Positions 16,923 to 26,913 of a DNA stretch of 64,000 nucleotides are shown here, piece by piece; within the stretch, counting starts at the first letter, position 1; each line of letters starts with the position of its first letter. Location: NCBI RefSeq assembly GCF_002312815.1, contig NZ_NKQJ01000003.1:248001-312000 (forward strand). The letters are read 5' to 3'. Under the pieces are notes generated by a model. It was not told where the DNA came from and searched no databases. It was given only the letters and a program-made list of their open reading frames with translations. The position numbers and the translations under genes were made by a program. Source of the DNA: Agaribacterium haliotis (GTDB taxonomy: Bacteria > Pseudomonadota > Gammaproteobacteria > Pseudomonadales > Cellvibrionaceae).

Positions 16923-19544
16923 ATGCAGCAGCTGCCTGAATCACTACGCGACAATGTGCGTATGCTTGGTGAGCAACTTGGCCAAGTTATCAGCGAACAA
17001 GAAGGCGAGGGCCTATTCAACACGATTGAAGAGATCCGGCACATTAGTAAACAGCTGGCCGAGGCTCAGGAAGTCGACTATCAACCACTGATTGATTCCT
17101 TAACCAAGCTCAAAGACTCGGACATCCTGCCGCTGGCACGTGCCTTCACTCAGTTTTTGAACCTGAGCAACATCGCCGACCAACAGTACACCTGCAGCAC
17201 CAAAGTACAACCCGCCGACAGCTTGCGCGGCATCCTCAGTGAACTCAGCGAAGAACACAGCCAGCAGAACCTGGCCAAGGCCATTCGCGAACTGAATATC
17301 AACCTGGTGCTTACCGCCCACCCGACGGAAGTCAGCCGCCGCACCCTGATACGCAAGTACAACAATATTCACAGCATTCTCGACCAGCTCGATCACCAGA
17401 AGGTGCACGCTTCCGATCGCAACAAGCTGCAAGAGAGCCTGGCCCGCTTGATCGACGAAATTTGGACCACCGATGAGATTCGCTTTAAGCGGCCGACCGC
17501 GATCGACGAAGCGCGCGGCGGTTTCTCGGTTATCGAGTTCAGCCTGTGGGAGGCTGTGCCCGACTTTATCCGCCACCTCAACCGCATCTGCGAAGATCGC
17601 CTCGGCGAGCCGCTGGCGATGGACTCGGCACCATTTAGTTTTTGCTCGTGGATGGGCGGCGACCGCGACGGCAACCCCAATGTCACCCACGACGTCACCC
17701 GCCAGGTGATTCTGATCGGCCGCGCCCGCGCCACCCGCCTCTACCTCAAGGATCTCGACGAACTGGTCGCAAGCCTGAGTATGAGCGCGGCAACTGACGA
17801 ACTGCGCAGCCAGTTAAACGACCCCGAGTCGAGCACGCCGTACCGCGACCTGATTGATCAGTTGCGCGAGCGCCTGGCGCGCAGCCGCGCCTGGCTCAAA
17901 GCCAGCATCGACGGCGAAACCGTCGCGGCCCCGGCCGACCTGATCGAGAAAAAGAGCGACATCCTCGATACCCTGATGCTCGCCCACAGCTCGCTGTGTA
18001 GCAAGGGCTTAAGCCGCATCGCCAACGGCCCGATGATGGACACCATCCGCCGTGTGCACGCCTTTGGCATCAACCTCAGCCCCGTCGATGTACGCCAGGA
18101 CGGCGACCGCCACGTTCAAGTACTCGACGAGCTGTGCCAATATCTCGAGCTCGGCTCCTACCGCGAGTGGGACGAGAGCCAGCGCCAGCAGTTTTTGCTC
18201 GACGCTCTGCAGAGCAAGCGCCCGCTGCTGCCCGCCAAGTGGCCCGTCAGTGAAGACAGCAAAGAAGTGCTCGACACCTGCAAAGTGATTGCCGAGCAAC
18301 CCCGTGAATGCCTGAGCCACTACGTCATTTCAATGGCCGAACAAGCCTCGGACGTACTTGCCGTTGCCCTGCTGCTAAAAGAAAGTGGCGTCAGCTGGAA
18401 CATGCCAGTGGTGCCCCTGTTTGAAACCCTCGACGACTTAAATCGCGCCGCTTCGGTCATGAATACCCTGTGGCAGATGCACTGGTACCAGCAGTACACC
18501 GCCGGTGACCAATGTGTCATGATCGGTTACAGCGACAGCGCCAAAGACGCCGGTAAACTCGCCGCAACGTGGGCCCAGTACCAAGCCCAGGAAAAGCTGG
18601 TTGAACTGGCAGAGCAGTATGAAATAAACCTGACCCTCTTCCACGGTCGCGGCGGTACGGTCGGGCGCGGTGGCGGCCCGGTTGAAAAAGCCATGGCCTC
18701 TCAACCTCCCGGTTCTGTGCGCGGCCGCATCCGCGTTACCGAACAGGGTGAAATGATTCGCTACAAGCTCGGCATGCCTTCGGTGGCCTTTAACAGCCTG
18801 CGCACCTACGTCTGTGCGACGCTGCGCGCCAGCCTCAAACCAAGCCCGGCGCCCAAGCAAGCCTGGCGCGATTTAATCGCCGAAATGGCCCAGGTCAGCC
18901 TCAAAGCTTACCGCGGCATCGTGCGTGAACACCCGAGCTTTGTACCGTATTTCCGCAGCCTGACCCCCGAGCAGGAGCTCGGCAAACTCGCCATCGGCTC
19001 GCGCCCAGCCAAACGCAAGGCCAGCGGCGGCGTTGAAAGCTTGCGTGCAATTCCGTGGGTGTTTGCGTGGATGCAAGTGCGCTTAAACTTGCCCAGCTGG
19101 CTAGGCGTGTACCAGGCCATTGTTTACGCAGAACAAGAGCAGCCTGAAACCTTTAAAGACATGCTCGAAAACTGGACCTTCTTCTCGAGCTTTATTGACC
19201 TGCTTGAAATGGTGGTCGGCAAGGCCGACACAGCAATTTGTGCCCACTACGAGCAGCAACTGGTCGACGGCGAGCTACACGAGCTTGGCGACGAGCTGCG
19301 CCGCGACCTGCAGGCACTCGAAGACAAGCTCAACGAGATCAAACAGCAGAACGACTGCCTCGACAGCGACCCGCTGCTGCAAACCTCAATCAATGTGCGC
19401 AAACCCTATGTTGATCCGCTCAACTATTTGCAGGCCGAGCTGCTCAAACGCGAGCGCCTCGCCGGTGAAATGAGCGAAGAGCTCGAACGTGCACTCAAAG
19501 TCACCATGGCCGGCATCAGCGCCGGAATGCGCAACACGGGCTAA
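16923..19544 (+). CDS. ppc: phosphoenolpyruvate carboxylase
   Basis: Ppc fixes bicarbonate onto phosphoenolpyruvate to make oxaloacetate, refilling the citric-acid cycle. The 873-residue length is typical. The catalytic histidine is H133 in LVLTAHPTEVSRRT. The second and third signatures are GYSDSAKDAGK and FHGRGGTVGRGGGP, and the protein ends in the conserved NTG. The ATG at 16923 follows GGAGTTAGC. The 172-bp gap to the divergent kinase gene should hold both promoters. dxs follows after 23 bp on the same strand. Confidence 0.98.
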   Translation: MQQLPESLRDNVRMLGEQLGQVISEQEGEGLFNTIEEIRHISKQLAEAQEVDYQPLIDSLTKLKDSDILPLARAFTQFLNLSNIADQQYTCSTKVQPADSLRGILSELSEEHSQQNLAKAIRELNINLVLTAHPTEVSRRTLIRKYNNIHSILDQLDHQKVHASDRNKLQESLARLIDEIWTTDEIRFKRPTAIDEARGGFSVIEFSLWEAVPDFIRHLNRICEDRLGEPLAMDSAPFSFCSWMGGDRDGNPNVTHDVTRQVILIGRARATRLYLKDLDELVASLSMSAATDELRSQLNDPESSTPYRDLIDQLRERLARSRAWLKASIDGETVAAPADLIEKKSDILDTLMLAHSSLCSKGLSRIANGPMMDTIRRVHAFGINLSPVDVRQDGDRHVQVLDELCQYLELGSYREWDESQRQQFLLDALQSKRPLLPAKWPVSEDSKEVLDTCKVIAEQPRECLSHYVISMAEQASDVLAVALLLKESGVSWNMPVVPLFETLDDLNRAASVMNTLWQMHWYQQYTAGDQCVMIGYSDSAKDAGKLAATWAQYQAQEKLVELAEQYEINLTLFHGRGGTVGRGGGPVEKAMASQPPGSVRGRIRVTEQGEMIRYKLGMPSVAFNSLRTYVCATLRASLKPSPAPKQAWRDLIAEMAQVSLKAYRGIVREHPSFVPYFRSLTPEQELGKLAIGSRPAKRKASGGVESLRAIPWVFAWMQVRLNLPSWLGVYQAIVYAEQEQPETFKDMLENWTFFSSFIDLLEMVVGKADTAICAHYEQQLVDGELHELGDELRRDLQALEDKLNEIKQQNDCLDSDPLLQTSINVRKPYVDPLNYLQAELLKRERLAGEMSEELERALKVTMAGISAGMRNTG

Positions 19545-19567
19545 GCTCGTGTTGCATAGCCCCCCAG

Positions 19568-21388
19568 ATGACTGAGCTGCCCGCCCAGCGCCCGCCGACA
19601 CCGCTGCTCGATCGCATAAACGAGCCAGCTGATCTAAAGGCGCTGAGCGAGGCCGAACTGGAAACCCTGGCGACCGAACTGCGCCACTTCTTAATCTACA
19701 GCGTTAGCCAGACCGGCGGCCACTTTGGCGCCGGCCTTGGCGTTATAGAGCTGACCATCGCCCTGCACTATGTGCTGAACTGCCCAGAGGACGACCTGAT
19801 CTGGGACGTTGGCCACCAGGCCTACCCCCACAAAATTCTGACTGGCCGGCGCGACGCTTTAAACACCGTCCGCCAACAGCACGGCCTCGCGCCGTTTCCC
19901 GCCCGCGACGAAAGCCTCTACGACAGTTTTGGTACCGGCCACAGCTCTACATCCATTAGCGCCGCCCTCGGTATGGCCCTAGCGAAAAAACAGCAGGTTA
20001 AACAACAAACAGAGCAGCAACAGGCCAGCCACAGTGTTGCCGTTATCGGCGATGGTGCAATGACCGCAGGCATGGCCTTTGAAGCCATCAACCACGCCGC
20101 TCACTGCAAAGCAAATATGTTGATTGTGCTCAACGACAACAGCATGAGCATCAGCGCTAATGAAGGTGGGCTTGCATCGTATTTAGAGCGCAAGATGCGC
20201 GGCTTAAGCCCGGTTGTTGAAAGCAGTGAAGCGCCTTTAATAAATTCAGCCAATTTATTTGAAGACCTCGGCCTGAATTACAGCGGCCCAATTGATGGGC
20301 ACAACCTAACGCTGTTAATTAGCCGCATAAAAAAATTACTAAAAAAACAGGGGCCAAGCCTTTTACATATTCGCACACAAAAAGGCCGCGGTTTTGCCCC
20401 CGCCGTTGATGACCCCGTTGCCTACCATGCATTAACCAAAATTGAATCCAAAACCAAGCCTGCACCCAAAGCGAAAGGTATCAAATATCAGGATATTTTT
20501 GGCCAGTGGCTGTGCCAGAAAGCCAAAGAAGATAAGCGCTTAATCGCTATTACTGCGGCAATGCGAGAGGGCTCCGGCCTTGTGCAATTCGCCAAAACCT
20601 TCCCCGAGCGCTACTTTGATGTCGCCATTGCCGAACAACACGCAATGACCTTCGCCGCCGGCCTCGCCTGTCGCGGGCAGAAACCGGTGCTGGCGATGTA
20701 CTCGAGTTTTTTACAGCGCGCCTACGACCAATTAATCCACGACGTCGCCCTGCAACAACTCGACGTCACTATCGCCATCGATAGGGCCGGTTTAGTCGGC
20801 GAAGACGGCGCCACTCACCACGGCAGTTTTGATTTGAGTTTTTTGCGCTGCATACCAAACCTTGTTATTGCCGTGCCAAGCTGTAAACAAGAAGCGCAGT
20901 TATTACTCGATGCGACTTACAATCACCAAGGCCCGGCTGCTATTCGCTACCCGAGAGGTTTGGCCGCCGAATTAGACCTGGGCTCCACTCCAGCTGAAAT
21001 AGGCAAAGCCCATATTTTGAGGCAAGGCCAACAAGTGTGCATACTTAACTTCGGAAGCTTATTAATAGAAACCATCGAACTGGCCAAAAACCAAAACTAC
21101 GGCCTTGTTGATATGCGCTGGCTGAAACCACTCGACACTGAGTGTATACAGAATATAAGCCGGGACTACGAGCTGATAGTGAGCCTTGAAGACGGCAGCA
21201 AGGCCGGTGGCGCAGGCTCAGCGGTTGGCGAGTTTCTTCACACTATAAACAGCCACTGTAAACTCTTAACACTTGGCTATGAAGATCGCTTTATAGAGCA
21301 CGGTAAACGCTCAGAACTGCTTGTTCAGCAGGGGCTTGATAAGACAAGCATTAAACAAAAAATCCTAGACCGATTAAATCACCGCTAA
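19568..21388 (+). CDS. dxs: 1-deoxy-D-xylulose-5-phosphate synthase
   Basis: Dxs joins pyruvate and glyceraldehyde-3-phosphate to feed the MEP isoprenoid pathway and the thiamine and pyridoxal pathways. Family motifs are DLIWDVGHQAYPHKILTGRR, FGTGHSSTSISAALG, the thiamine-diphosphate box GDGAMTAGMAFEA...LNDNSMSIS, the catalytic-glutamate region VAIAEQHAMTFAAG, and HHGSFDLSFLRCIPN. At 606 residues it is slightly shorter than usual (about 620-640). The usual neighbours ispA and xseB are absent; ppc is upstream. Codon use in the second half is visibly more A+T-rich than in ppc. No clear ribosome-binding site precedes the ATG. Confidence 0.95.
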   Translation: MTELPAQRPPTPLLDRINEPADLKALSEAELETLATELRHFLIYSVSQTGGHFGAGLGVIELTIALHYVLNCPEDDLIWDVGHQAYPHKILTGRRDALNTVRQQHGLAPFPARDESLYDSFGTGHSSTSISAALGMALAKKQQVKQQTEQQQASHSVAVIGDGAMTAGMAFEAINHAAHCKANMLIVLNDNSMSISANEGGLASYLERKMRGLSPVVESSEAPLINSANLFEDLGLNYSGPIDGHNLTLLISRIKKLLKKQGPSLLHIRTQKGRGFAPAVDDPVAYHALTKIESKTKPAPKAKGIKYQDIFGQWLCQKAKEDKRLIAITAAMREGSGLVQFAKTFPERYFDVAIAEQHAMTFAAGLACRGQKPVLAMYSSFLQRAYDQLIHDVALQQLDVTIAIDRAGLVGEDGATHHGSFDLSFLRCIPNLVIAVPSCKQEAQLLLDATYNHQGPAAIRYPRGLAAELDLGSTPAEIGKAHILRQGQQVCILNFGSLLIETIELAKNQNYGLVDMRWLKPLDTECIQNISRDYELIVSLEDGSKAGGAGSAVGEFLHTINSHCKLLTLGYEDRFIEHGKRSELLVQQGLDKTSIKQKILDRLNHR

Positions 21389-21410
21389 CAACAGCCTAGT
21401 AGCGCTGTTG
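21386..21410 (+). terminator. possible dxs terminator hairpin
   Basis: A 7-bp stem CAACAGC / GCTGTTG with an eight-base loop directly at the dxs stop. Only a scattered T-run (GCTGTTCGTT) follows, so the terminator is weak. The rest of the gap to 21602 is A+T-rich with no gene. Confidence 0.45.
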
Positions 21411-21602
21411 CTGTTCGTTAATAAGCTCTTAAAAAGCTCACCTGCCATCTAGATTCGACCTAATGTAATAAGGCATCTACTTTTTATGAGTAATATGGGT
21501 GCTTACCCCCCCTCTTGAGCAATCTGTTATAAGCTTTTGACACAACTGTAGCTATCAAAACTCCAAGACACGCAGGGTCTATTGCCCCGAGCCGCTCATG
21601 AG

Positions 21603-21626
21603 AATAAGGGCTCCCAAGAGAGCCCT
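21603..21626 (-). terminator. terminator hairpin of the DUF1254 gene
   Basis: A 7-bp stem (AGGGCTC / GAGCCCT) with a six-base loop, ten bases after the stop codon on the minus strand. It is followed on that strand by TATTCTCAT, a modest T-run. Confidence 0.6.
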
Positions 21627-21636
21627 TTACTGCACA

Positions 21637-23160
21637 TTATTTGGAAATATTTTCAACGTCCCCGAGCATCCACGTCTTAAACCAATCCTTAGTTTCTGGG
21701 CGGTATAAGCGAAACAAGAAGAACCAATCATTCGCATCGGTAGCGCTCTCGGTCGTCACCCAATTGGCCTCAAAGCCCTTTGGTACTTCATCTAAATTAG
21801 GTGCATAATAAATATCAACAGACCCATCTTTATTCTTAACCATCTTTCCTAGGTCTTTGGTTGAGGCTCCTACACGATTCACACCTCGGTTGAAGTTCTT
21901 GGTTTCCATGTTATATACGATCGCTGACCAAAAATCCTTTGCAGGTACATCAGCCGGAACATTCAGTTTGTAGGTATCATCACCATTAAGTAAATTTCCG
22001 TCGCTGTCTCGCAGACCAGTCAGATAAAAAGTAGCGCCACCAAGTTTGCTAGGCAAAAATGTAACATAGAAATACGTTGCGGCACGCTTGTCGATCAAAA
22101 TCTCTTCATCATCTTCAAACGGGAACCCCATCTGAGCCTGTTGCCCGAAATTCCAAAATGACCACTCGGATATTTTCTCCCCATCTTTAACCCACAGCGG
22201 AGCAACAGTTTCACCTTCCGTCACGAATTTTTTTTGCATGTATGAGTAAGCAAGCTCCAAACCTTCCAATGCAGCTTTCTTCTGCAGTGGCGTTGGCTTG
22301 AACGGTTCACCTTTTTTGATGCCGATGCTTTGCAGCATGGAGTATATCGCGCGATCTTTTTCTCGTATCGGGTTATTTTGTACCACATCGTTAATATCTT
22401 CGATGAATGTCATGTTGTAATACGGCAGACAATCATAATGAAGCTCCGTCACATCCAGATATTTTGTCGGTTTTATATCGCCATCAACAGCTTCTTTTAG
22501 TGAATAAACTTTAATACCTTTCGCATGTTCACCAGCATCAGCGTGAGTAGCACCGTTCAATAAAGTCGGGCGGAACGAATAAGAAACATCGTGCCCATCC
22601 ATGCCAGGAACAACAATAAAGCCTTGTGCACCAAGCTGGGATACGGTGCCGTATTTATCATCATAATTTGGCGGTAGGAATAGGTATTTTCCGCCCTTAC
22701 CCTCGTCTGCACCTTTTGACCCCACATCAATCATTGGTACGTGCCAAGCTGAAATAAAAGACCCGAAATAATCAATCTTATCCGTCATTGGCGGTACTTC
22801 AACCACCATCGCACCGTTCTTGGTAGAAATCGATCCCCAAGCATAGGCTGTTGTATCATTCGCGGTCAGGAAGCCTTTTTCGGAGCCGAATGGTTTTGTT
22901 ACAAAATTAACCGTATCGTAGTCTCCCCCTGCTCTTTTGCTTGCCTTGATAAAGTCCACCTGAGCAACTGCAGGCATGTAGTAAATGGCCGCCTGAGTCG
23001 CACGCTGCACCATCATTTGGTACTCGATATCTGCATGCTGCTTAGCGCGAGCCAGGATATCACCAGTATCATTAAAATTATTTTTAGTAGGCGTTATAGC
23101 CATAAGGCTACCCGATATAAAAAAGGCGGCGAGAACAGTAACAACAAGTAACTTTTTCAT
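21637..23160 (-). CDS. exported DUF1254/DUF1214 domain protein
   Basis: A 507-residue protein with a clear N-terminal signal peptide (MKKLLVVTVLAAFFISGSLMA). The N-terminal half matches the DUF1254 pattern (TTAYAWGSISTKNGAMVVEVPP, YLFLPPNYDD, SYSFRPTLLNG) and the C-terminal half the DUF1214 pattern (FWSAIVYNMETKNF, VDIYYAPNLDE, FFLFRLYRPE). These proteins are common and exported but have no settled function. The gene is more A+T-rich than its neighbours, which suggests transfer. It starts behind GGAATT. A 176-bp gap separates it from the small gene upstream on the same strand. Confidence 0.85.
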   Translation of the reverse strand: MKKLLVVTVLAAFFISGSLMAITPTKNNFNDTGDILARAKQHADIEYQMMVQRATQAAIYYMPAVAQVDFIKASKRAGGDYDTVNFVTKPFGSEKGFLTANDTTAYAWGSISTKNGAMVVEVPPMTDKIDYFGSFISAWHVPMIDVGSKGADEGKGGKYLFLPPNYDDKYGTVSQLGAQGFIVVPGMDGHDVSYSFRPTLLNGATHADAGEHAKGIKVYSLKEAVDGDIKPTKYLDVTELHYDCLPYYNMTFIEDINDVVQNNPIREKDRAIYSMLQSIGIKKGEPFKPTPLQKKAALEGLELAYSYMQKKFVTEGETVAPLWVKDGEKISEWSFWNFGQQAQMGFPFEDDEEILIDKRAATYFYVTFLPSKLGGATFYLTGLRDSDGNLLNGDDTYKLNVPADVPAKDFWSAIVYNMETKNFNRGVNRVGASTKDLGKMVKNKDGSVDIYYAPNLDEVPKGFEANWVTTESATDANDWFFLFRLYRPETKDWFKTWMLGDVENISK

Positions 23161-23336
23161 TTAATTAATTCCATTAGAATTATAGCTAACAGAGCTTTAA
23201 GCACCTGCAGTGATCATAGCTTATATCGTGCGACCACAGTAAAACCATTAAAACCGTTCGATCGATGGCCGTTTTTTAAACCCGCTTCGGCTCGCCAAAA
23301 GCGCACCAACTCGAACGACAAACCCATCACAAAGAC

Positions 23337-23648
23337 TTACAAGCTGTAGTCTCTTTCTACCTTGGCAATCCTCACACGAAAATCCTTATACCACTTATCA
23401 CGCCCAAGCCGCTGAGCCTCTAGATGCTCAGCATTTGCTTTCCAGTCTTTTATCGCCTCCAAATCCCGCCAATACGAAACCGTAATTCCGATTTCCTGGC
23501 GAGCGGATTCAGCGCCTAAAAAGCCGTCTTGCTCAGCCGCAAGCTCAACCATGCTCGCCGCCATTTCGGCATAACCTTCAACTTGCTCACTTAATTCTGA
23601 GCTAAAAATTACTGCGTAATATGGGGGCTTTGGTGTGTTGATTAACAT
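23337..23648 (-). CDS. antibiotic biosynthesis monooxygenase (ABM) domain protein
   Basis: A 103-residue ferredoxin-fold dimer of the ABM/YgiN type. Typical features are YYAVIFSSEL at the start, EQDGFLGAESARQ, and the pair VSYWRDLEAIKDWKAN...RLGRDKWYKDFRVRIAKVERDY. Members act as small oxygenases, haem-degrading enzymes or simple stress proteins; no substrate can be assigned. It starts with ATG 23648 behind GGAG. It may be co-transcribed with the DUF1254 gene downstream. Confidence 0.85.
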   Translation of the reverse strand: MLINTPKPPYYAVIFSSELSEQVEGYAEMAASMVELAAEQDGFLGAESARQEIGITVSYWRDLEAIKDWKANAEHLEAQRLGRDKWYKDFRVRIAKVERDYSL

Positions 23649-23804
23649 AAGCTCTACTCCGTGAAGCTTTTAAATTTATCGATAAGCATTAATCAGATAT
23701 CAAAATAACTTAATCAAGCGGTGAATACTTTTCTCTTCACCCAAATCATTGAAAGCATTAAACCAGAATTCAATGCTAGAAAGTGATTTCAGTAGAGACC
23801 AGCG

Positions 23805-23870
23805 GGACCGTCGACAGCATGGAAGCTGTCGTCGAGCCTATAGGGATATATTTACGGCGTGTCCAGCTGG
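23805..23870. repeat. intergenic structured element (hairpin plus conserved-looking core)
   Basis: In the 334-bp gap between the ABM gene and glyA there is a hairpin with a perfect 7-bp stem (CGACAGC / GCTGTCG, loop ATGGAA, 23812-23831) followed by a short palindrome TATAGGGATATA and TTTACGGCGTGTCC. The layout, a CATGG-like loop and then ATATTTACGGCGTGTC, resembles the dispersed intergenic elements of marine gammaproteobacteria as I remember them. Only one copy was seen in this window. Confidence 0.4.
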
Positions 23871-23932
23871 ACTCTGCTGAAAGCGCTGGCCCAAGTCGAA
23901 GCCATCAATCGAGCCATTTTTGAGCTACAAAC

Positions 23933-23955
23933 AAAAACGGCTCCCGAAGGAGCCG
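23933..23955 (-). terminator. Rho-independent terminator of glyA
   Basis: On the minus strand a stem CGGCTCC / GGAGCCG with loop TTCG is followed by TTTTT. It begins 28 bases after the glyA stop. Confidence 0.92.
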
Positions 23956-23982
23956 CTTTCTAAACTTAAAACTCGTAAAATC

Positions 23983-25248
23983 TTAGTTTCCGTAAACAGG
24001 GAACTTCTTACAAACTTCAAGCACCTTAGCTTTAGTCGCCGCGATTACTTCTTCGCTATTACCGTTCTCAAGGCTTTCGAGTACATCGCAGATCCAGTTC
24101 GCCAGATCCACACATTCTTGCTCACCAAAACCACGGGTAGTGATCGCAGGGGTACCAACACGTAAGCCAGAAGTAACAAACGGAGAGCGCGGGTCGTTCG
24201 GTACCGAGTTTTTATTCACTGTAATATTTGCTGCACCCAGAGCGGCATCGGCATCTTTACCGGAGTACTCTTTGCCGATCAGGTCAACCAGCATCAAATG
24301 GTTTTCAGTACCGCCAGATACAATCTTGATGCCGCGCTCAAGGAAGGTTTTAGCCATCGCTTTAGCGTTAACAACAACCTGCTTCTGGTAAGCCTTGTAC
24401 TCATCGCTCATCGCCTCTTTAAAGCTGATCGCTTTTGCGGCAATAACGTGCATCAATGGGCCGCCCTGACCACCGGGGAAAACTGCAGAGTTCAGTTTTT
24501 TCTCGATCTCTTCGTTGGCCTTGGCGAGGATAATGCCGCCGCGAGGACCGCGCAGGGTTTTGTGTGTGGTCGAAGTGGTTACGTCGGCGATTTGCACCGG
24601 AGACGGGTACTCACCAGCGGCAACAAGACCGGCAACGTGAGCCATATCAACAAGCAGGTAAGCGCCAACTTCATCGGCGATATCGCGGAATTTCTGCCAG
24701 TCGAGAATCTGCGAATAAGCGGAGAAACCGGCAACAATCATCTTGGGTTTGTGCTCAAGCGCCAGCTGACGAATCTCGTCGTAATCCACTTCACCCGTCT
24801 CTGGGTTCAAGCCGTACTGAACAGCGTTATAGACCTTACCGGAGAAATTTACTTTGGCACCGTGGGTCAGGTGGCCACCGTGGGCCAGGCTCATACCGAG
24901 TACTGTATCGCCTGGCTCACACAGAGCGGCGTAAACAGCATTGTTCGCCTGCGAACCACTGTGCGGCTGAACGTTGGCGTAATCGGCGCCGAAGAGTTCT
25001 TTGGCGCGCTCGATGGCCAGAGCCTCGGCCTTATCCACATACTCACAGCCGCCGTAGTAGCGCTTGCTCGGATAACCTTCAGCGTACTTGTTGGTCAACT
25101 TAGTACCCTGAGCCACCATAACCAGAGGGCTGGTGTAGTTTTCAGATGCAATCAGTTCGATATGCTCTTCCTGACGGCGGCTTTCGTCTTGAATGCTTTG
25201 AAAGATTTCGGGATCAAAGGCTTCGAGAGTTTGGTTCGGATCAAACAT
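23983..25248 (-). CDS. glyA: serine hydroxymethyltransferase
   Basis: GlyA interconverts serine and glycine and loads tetrahydrofolate with one-carbon units; it uses pyridoxal phosphate. The 421-residue protein has the PLP-lysine motif [15 protein letters not shown] (about residue 230), [26 protein letters not shown] and VDMAHVAGL. The ATG at 25248 follows TTGAGGACAAGC. An in-frame start at 25320 would add 24 residues the family lacks. A strong terminator follows. The neighbours (nrdR in many relatives) are not conserved here. Confidence 0.97.
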   Translation of the reverse strand: MFDPNQTLEAFDPEIFQSIQDESRRQEEHIELIASENYTSPLVMVAQGTKLTNKYAEGYPSKRYYGGCEYVDKAEALAIERAKELFGADYANVQPHSGSQANNAVYAALCEPGDTVLGMSLAHGGHLTHGAKVNFSGKVYNAVQYGLNPETGEVDYDEIRQLALEHKPKMIVAGFSAYSQILDWQKFRDIADEVGAYLLVDMAHVAGLVAAGEYPSPVQIADVTTSTTHKTLRGPRGGIILAKANEEIEKKLNSAVFPGGQGGPLMHVIAAKAISFKEAMSDEYKAYQKQVVVNAKAMAKTFLERGIKIVSGGTENHLMLVDLIGKEYSGKDADAALGAANITVNKNSVPNDPRSPFVTSGLRVGTPAITTRGFGEQECVDLANWICDVLESLENGNSEEVIAATKAKVLEVCKKFPVYGN

Positions 25249-25406
25249 GCTTGTCCTCAAGTGGTAAAGGCTGAAAACGGGTCGCGGCACGGGGCCAAGA
25301 AGGCGCGCATTGTACACCAATCATGCAGGCTTAGCAGCCTCTTCCTGCGCCGTATTAAGGCGAGCTAAGCCAAAGCAAATGCAGCGCTAGAACCGTTTTT
25401 AAACAC

Positions 25407-26903
25407 TTAAGAAAGCTTAAATTTTTTCGACACCTGATCGAGTTCTGAGGCAACGTGCTTAAGCTCAGATGCGCTTGATGCCGCCGATACTGAATCCTCC
25501 GCAGCCTTATTACTTGCATCGCGAATATTGCTGACATTCTTACTTATTTCACCAACCACCTGGCTTTGCTCGTGCGCGGCATTGGCGATAACGGTATTCA
25601 TATCGTTGATATGTTTGATTGCCGCGCTAGTTTCATCCATTAAGGTCTGTGAGCTGCGGGTATTGTCGACACAGAGCTCGGCCTGGGAGCGGCTCGACTC
25701 AATAACCGAACAGGCGCCCTGACTGCCCGCCTGCAGGCGCTCAATCATCTTATCGATCTCTTCGGTACTCTGCTGAGTGCGCTGAGCCAAGGTTCTAACT
25801 TCATCGGCAACCACAGCAAAACCCCGCCCCTGATCCCCCGCGCGCGCAGCTTCGATCGCCGCATTTAAGGCAAGCAGGTTAGTCTGCTCGGCAATGCCGC
25901 GAATCACATCAAGCACACCACCGATCTGTTTGCTCTGCTCATTTAACGACTCGATTGATTCAACCGCGTGGCTAACTTCCGTGGCTAGCTGTTCAACCGC
26001 CTCTTGTGTGTGTTTGCTGACACTCGCGGCTTCTGTTGCACTTTGATCAACAGAGCGCGAAGCCTCTGCCGCCTCATTGGCGTGACTTGCAACATCGCCT
26101 ATCGCCGCACTCATCTGCTCAACCGCCGTTGCAATTAATTCGGTTTCACGCTGTTGTGTCTGGCAGACCAAACTTATCTCATCGGTGACACTCGCTAACT
26201 GCTGGCCTTCGTTGCTGAGCGCCGCCGAACTTTTTTTAACCTCGCGCGCCAAATCCTCAACATCCTGGGTATAGCGATCAAAGCGCTGCAACAGCGCGGT
26301 TGAGCCCGAGCTGCGCAGGCTCAAATCGATGCACTGCTCGCTGACAATCGCATCGCTGAGCCCCATAATTTCCAGGCTCTCTATGGCTTCGCGCTTTAAT
26401 TGCTGACTGAACCACAGCAGCAGTGCCGTTTCGGCAACCACGTAAGCCGCGTGCAGGAAAATAATACCGACACCGCCGTCGGTACTGCGCAGCACCCAAA
26501 TGTCGGCGCCTGCGGCTTGCATATAAAAAAATACGAGGTGGTGCACCGCAATTACTGCTGCGGCAACGACGATCGGCAGCCAGTCGCGGTAGAACAGCAA
26601 CATCGCCAAAAGAGCAAAAACGCCAAAGTGCATTTCTATCATGCCGTGGGCTTGATGAATGTGCAGCGCCGTCATCAACATAAAAGCCGCGGCCATGGCC
26701 ATGCGACTGAGCGCACTGCCACCGGCAACGGAATATATAAAACTCAGCGCCAACACCGTGCTCAAACCGATAAATAGCGCTTCAAACCAGGTGCCAAACC
26801 AGGGCGCCAGAATAAGCGCATAAACAAAAAGCCCGTAATTAATACCGAGCATAATTCTGTCTGCGCGCTTGTAGTGTTGCTGTAATACACTTAAGTCATT
26901 CAT
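25407..26903 (-). CDS. methyl-accepting chemotaxis protein with multi-pass membrane sensor
   Basis: A 498-residue chemoreceptor. Residues about 20-190 contain five to six hydrophobic segments with little periplasmic loop, so the signal is probably read in or near the membrane. The rest is a cytoplasmic signalling coiled coil with the hairpin tip [37 protein letters not shown], which docks CheA and CheW. No HAMP domain is obvious. The ATG at 26903 follows GGAG. The upstream gene ends ten bases before it, so the two form an operon. The C-terminus lacks a CheR-tethering pentapeptide. Confidence 0.9.
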   Translation of the reverse strand: MNDLSVLQQHYKRADRIMLGINYGLFVYALILAPWFGTWFEALFIGLSTVLALSFIYSVAGGSALSRMAMAAAFMLMTALHIHQAHGMIEMHFGVFALLAMLLFYRDWLPIVVAAAVIAVHHLVFFYMQAAGADIWVLRSTDGGVGIIFLHAAYVVAETALLLWFSQQLKREAIESLEIMGLSDAIVSEQCIDLSLRSSGSTALLQRFDRYTQDVEDLAREVKKSSAALSNEGQQLASVTDEISLVCQTQQRETELIATAVEQMSAAIGDVASHANEAAEASRSVDQSATEAASVSKHTQEAVEQLATEVSHAVESIESLNEQSKQIGGVLDVIRGIAEQTNLLALNAAIEAARAGDQGRGFAVVADEVRTLAQRTQQSTEEIDKMIERLQAGSQGACSVIESSRSQAELCVDNTRSSQTLMDETSAAIKHINDMNTVIANAAHEQSQVVGEISKNVSNIRDASNKAAEDSVSAASSASELKHVASELDQVSKKFKLS

Positions 26904-26913
26904 AAAAACTCCG

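Noticed and set aside
23800-23980. tRNA or tmRNA gene in the gap before glyA
   Set aside because: No cloverleaf, no TTCRANYC arm and no CCA end; only a hairpin and the glyA terminator are visible.
24298-25368. Long open frame of 356 codons opposite glyA
   Set aside because: It lies wholly antisense to the conserved glyA gene and to its upstream region; its length comes from codon bias and it has no recognisable domain.
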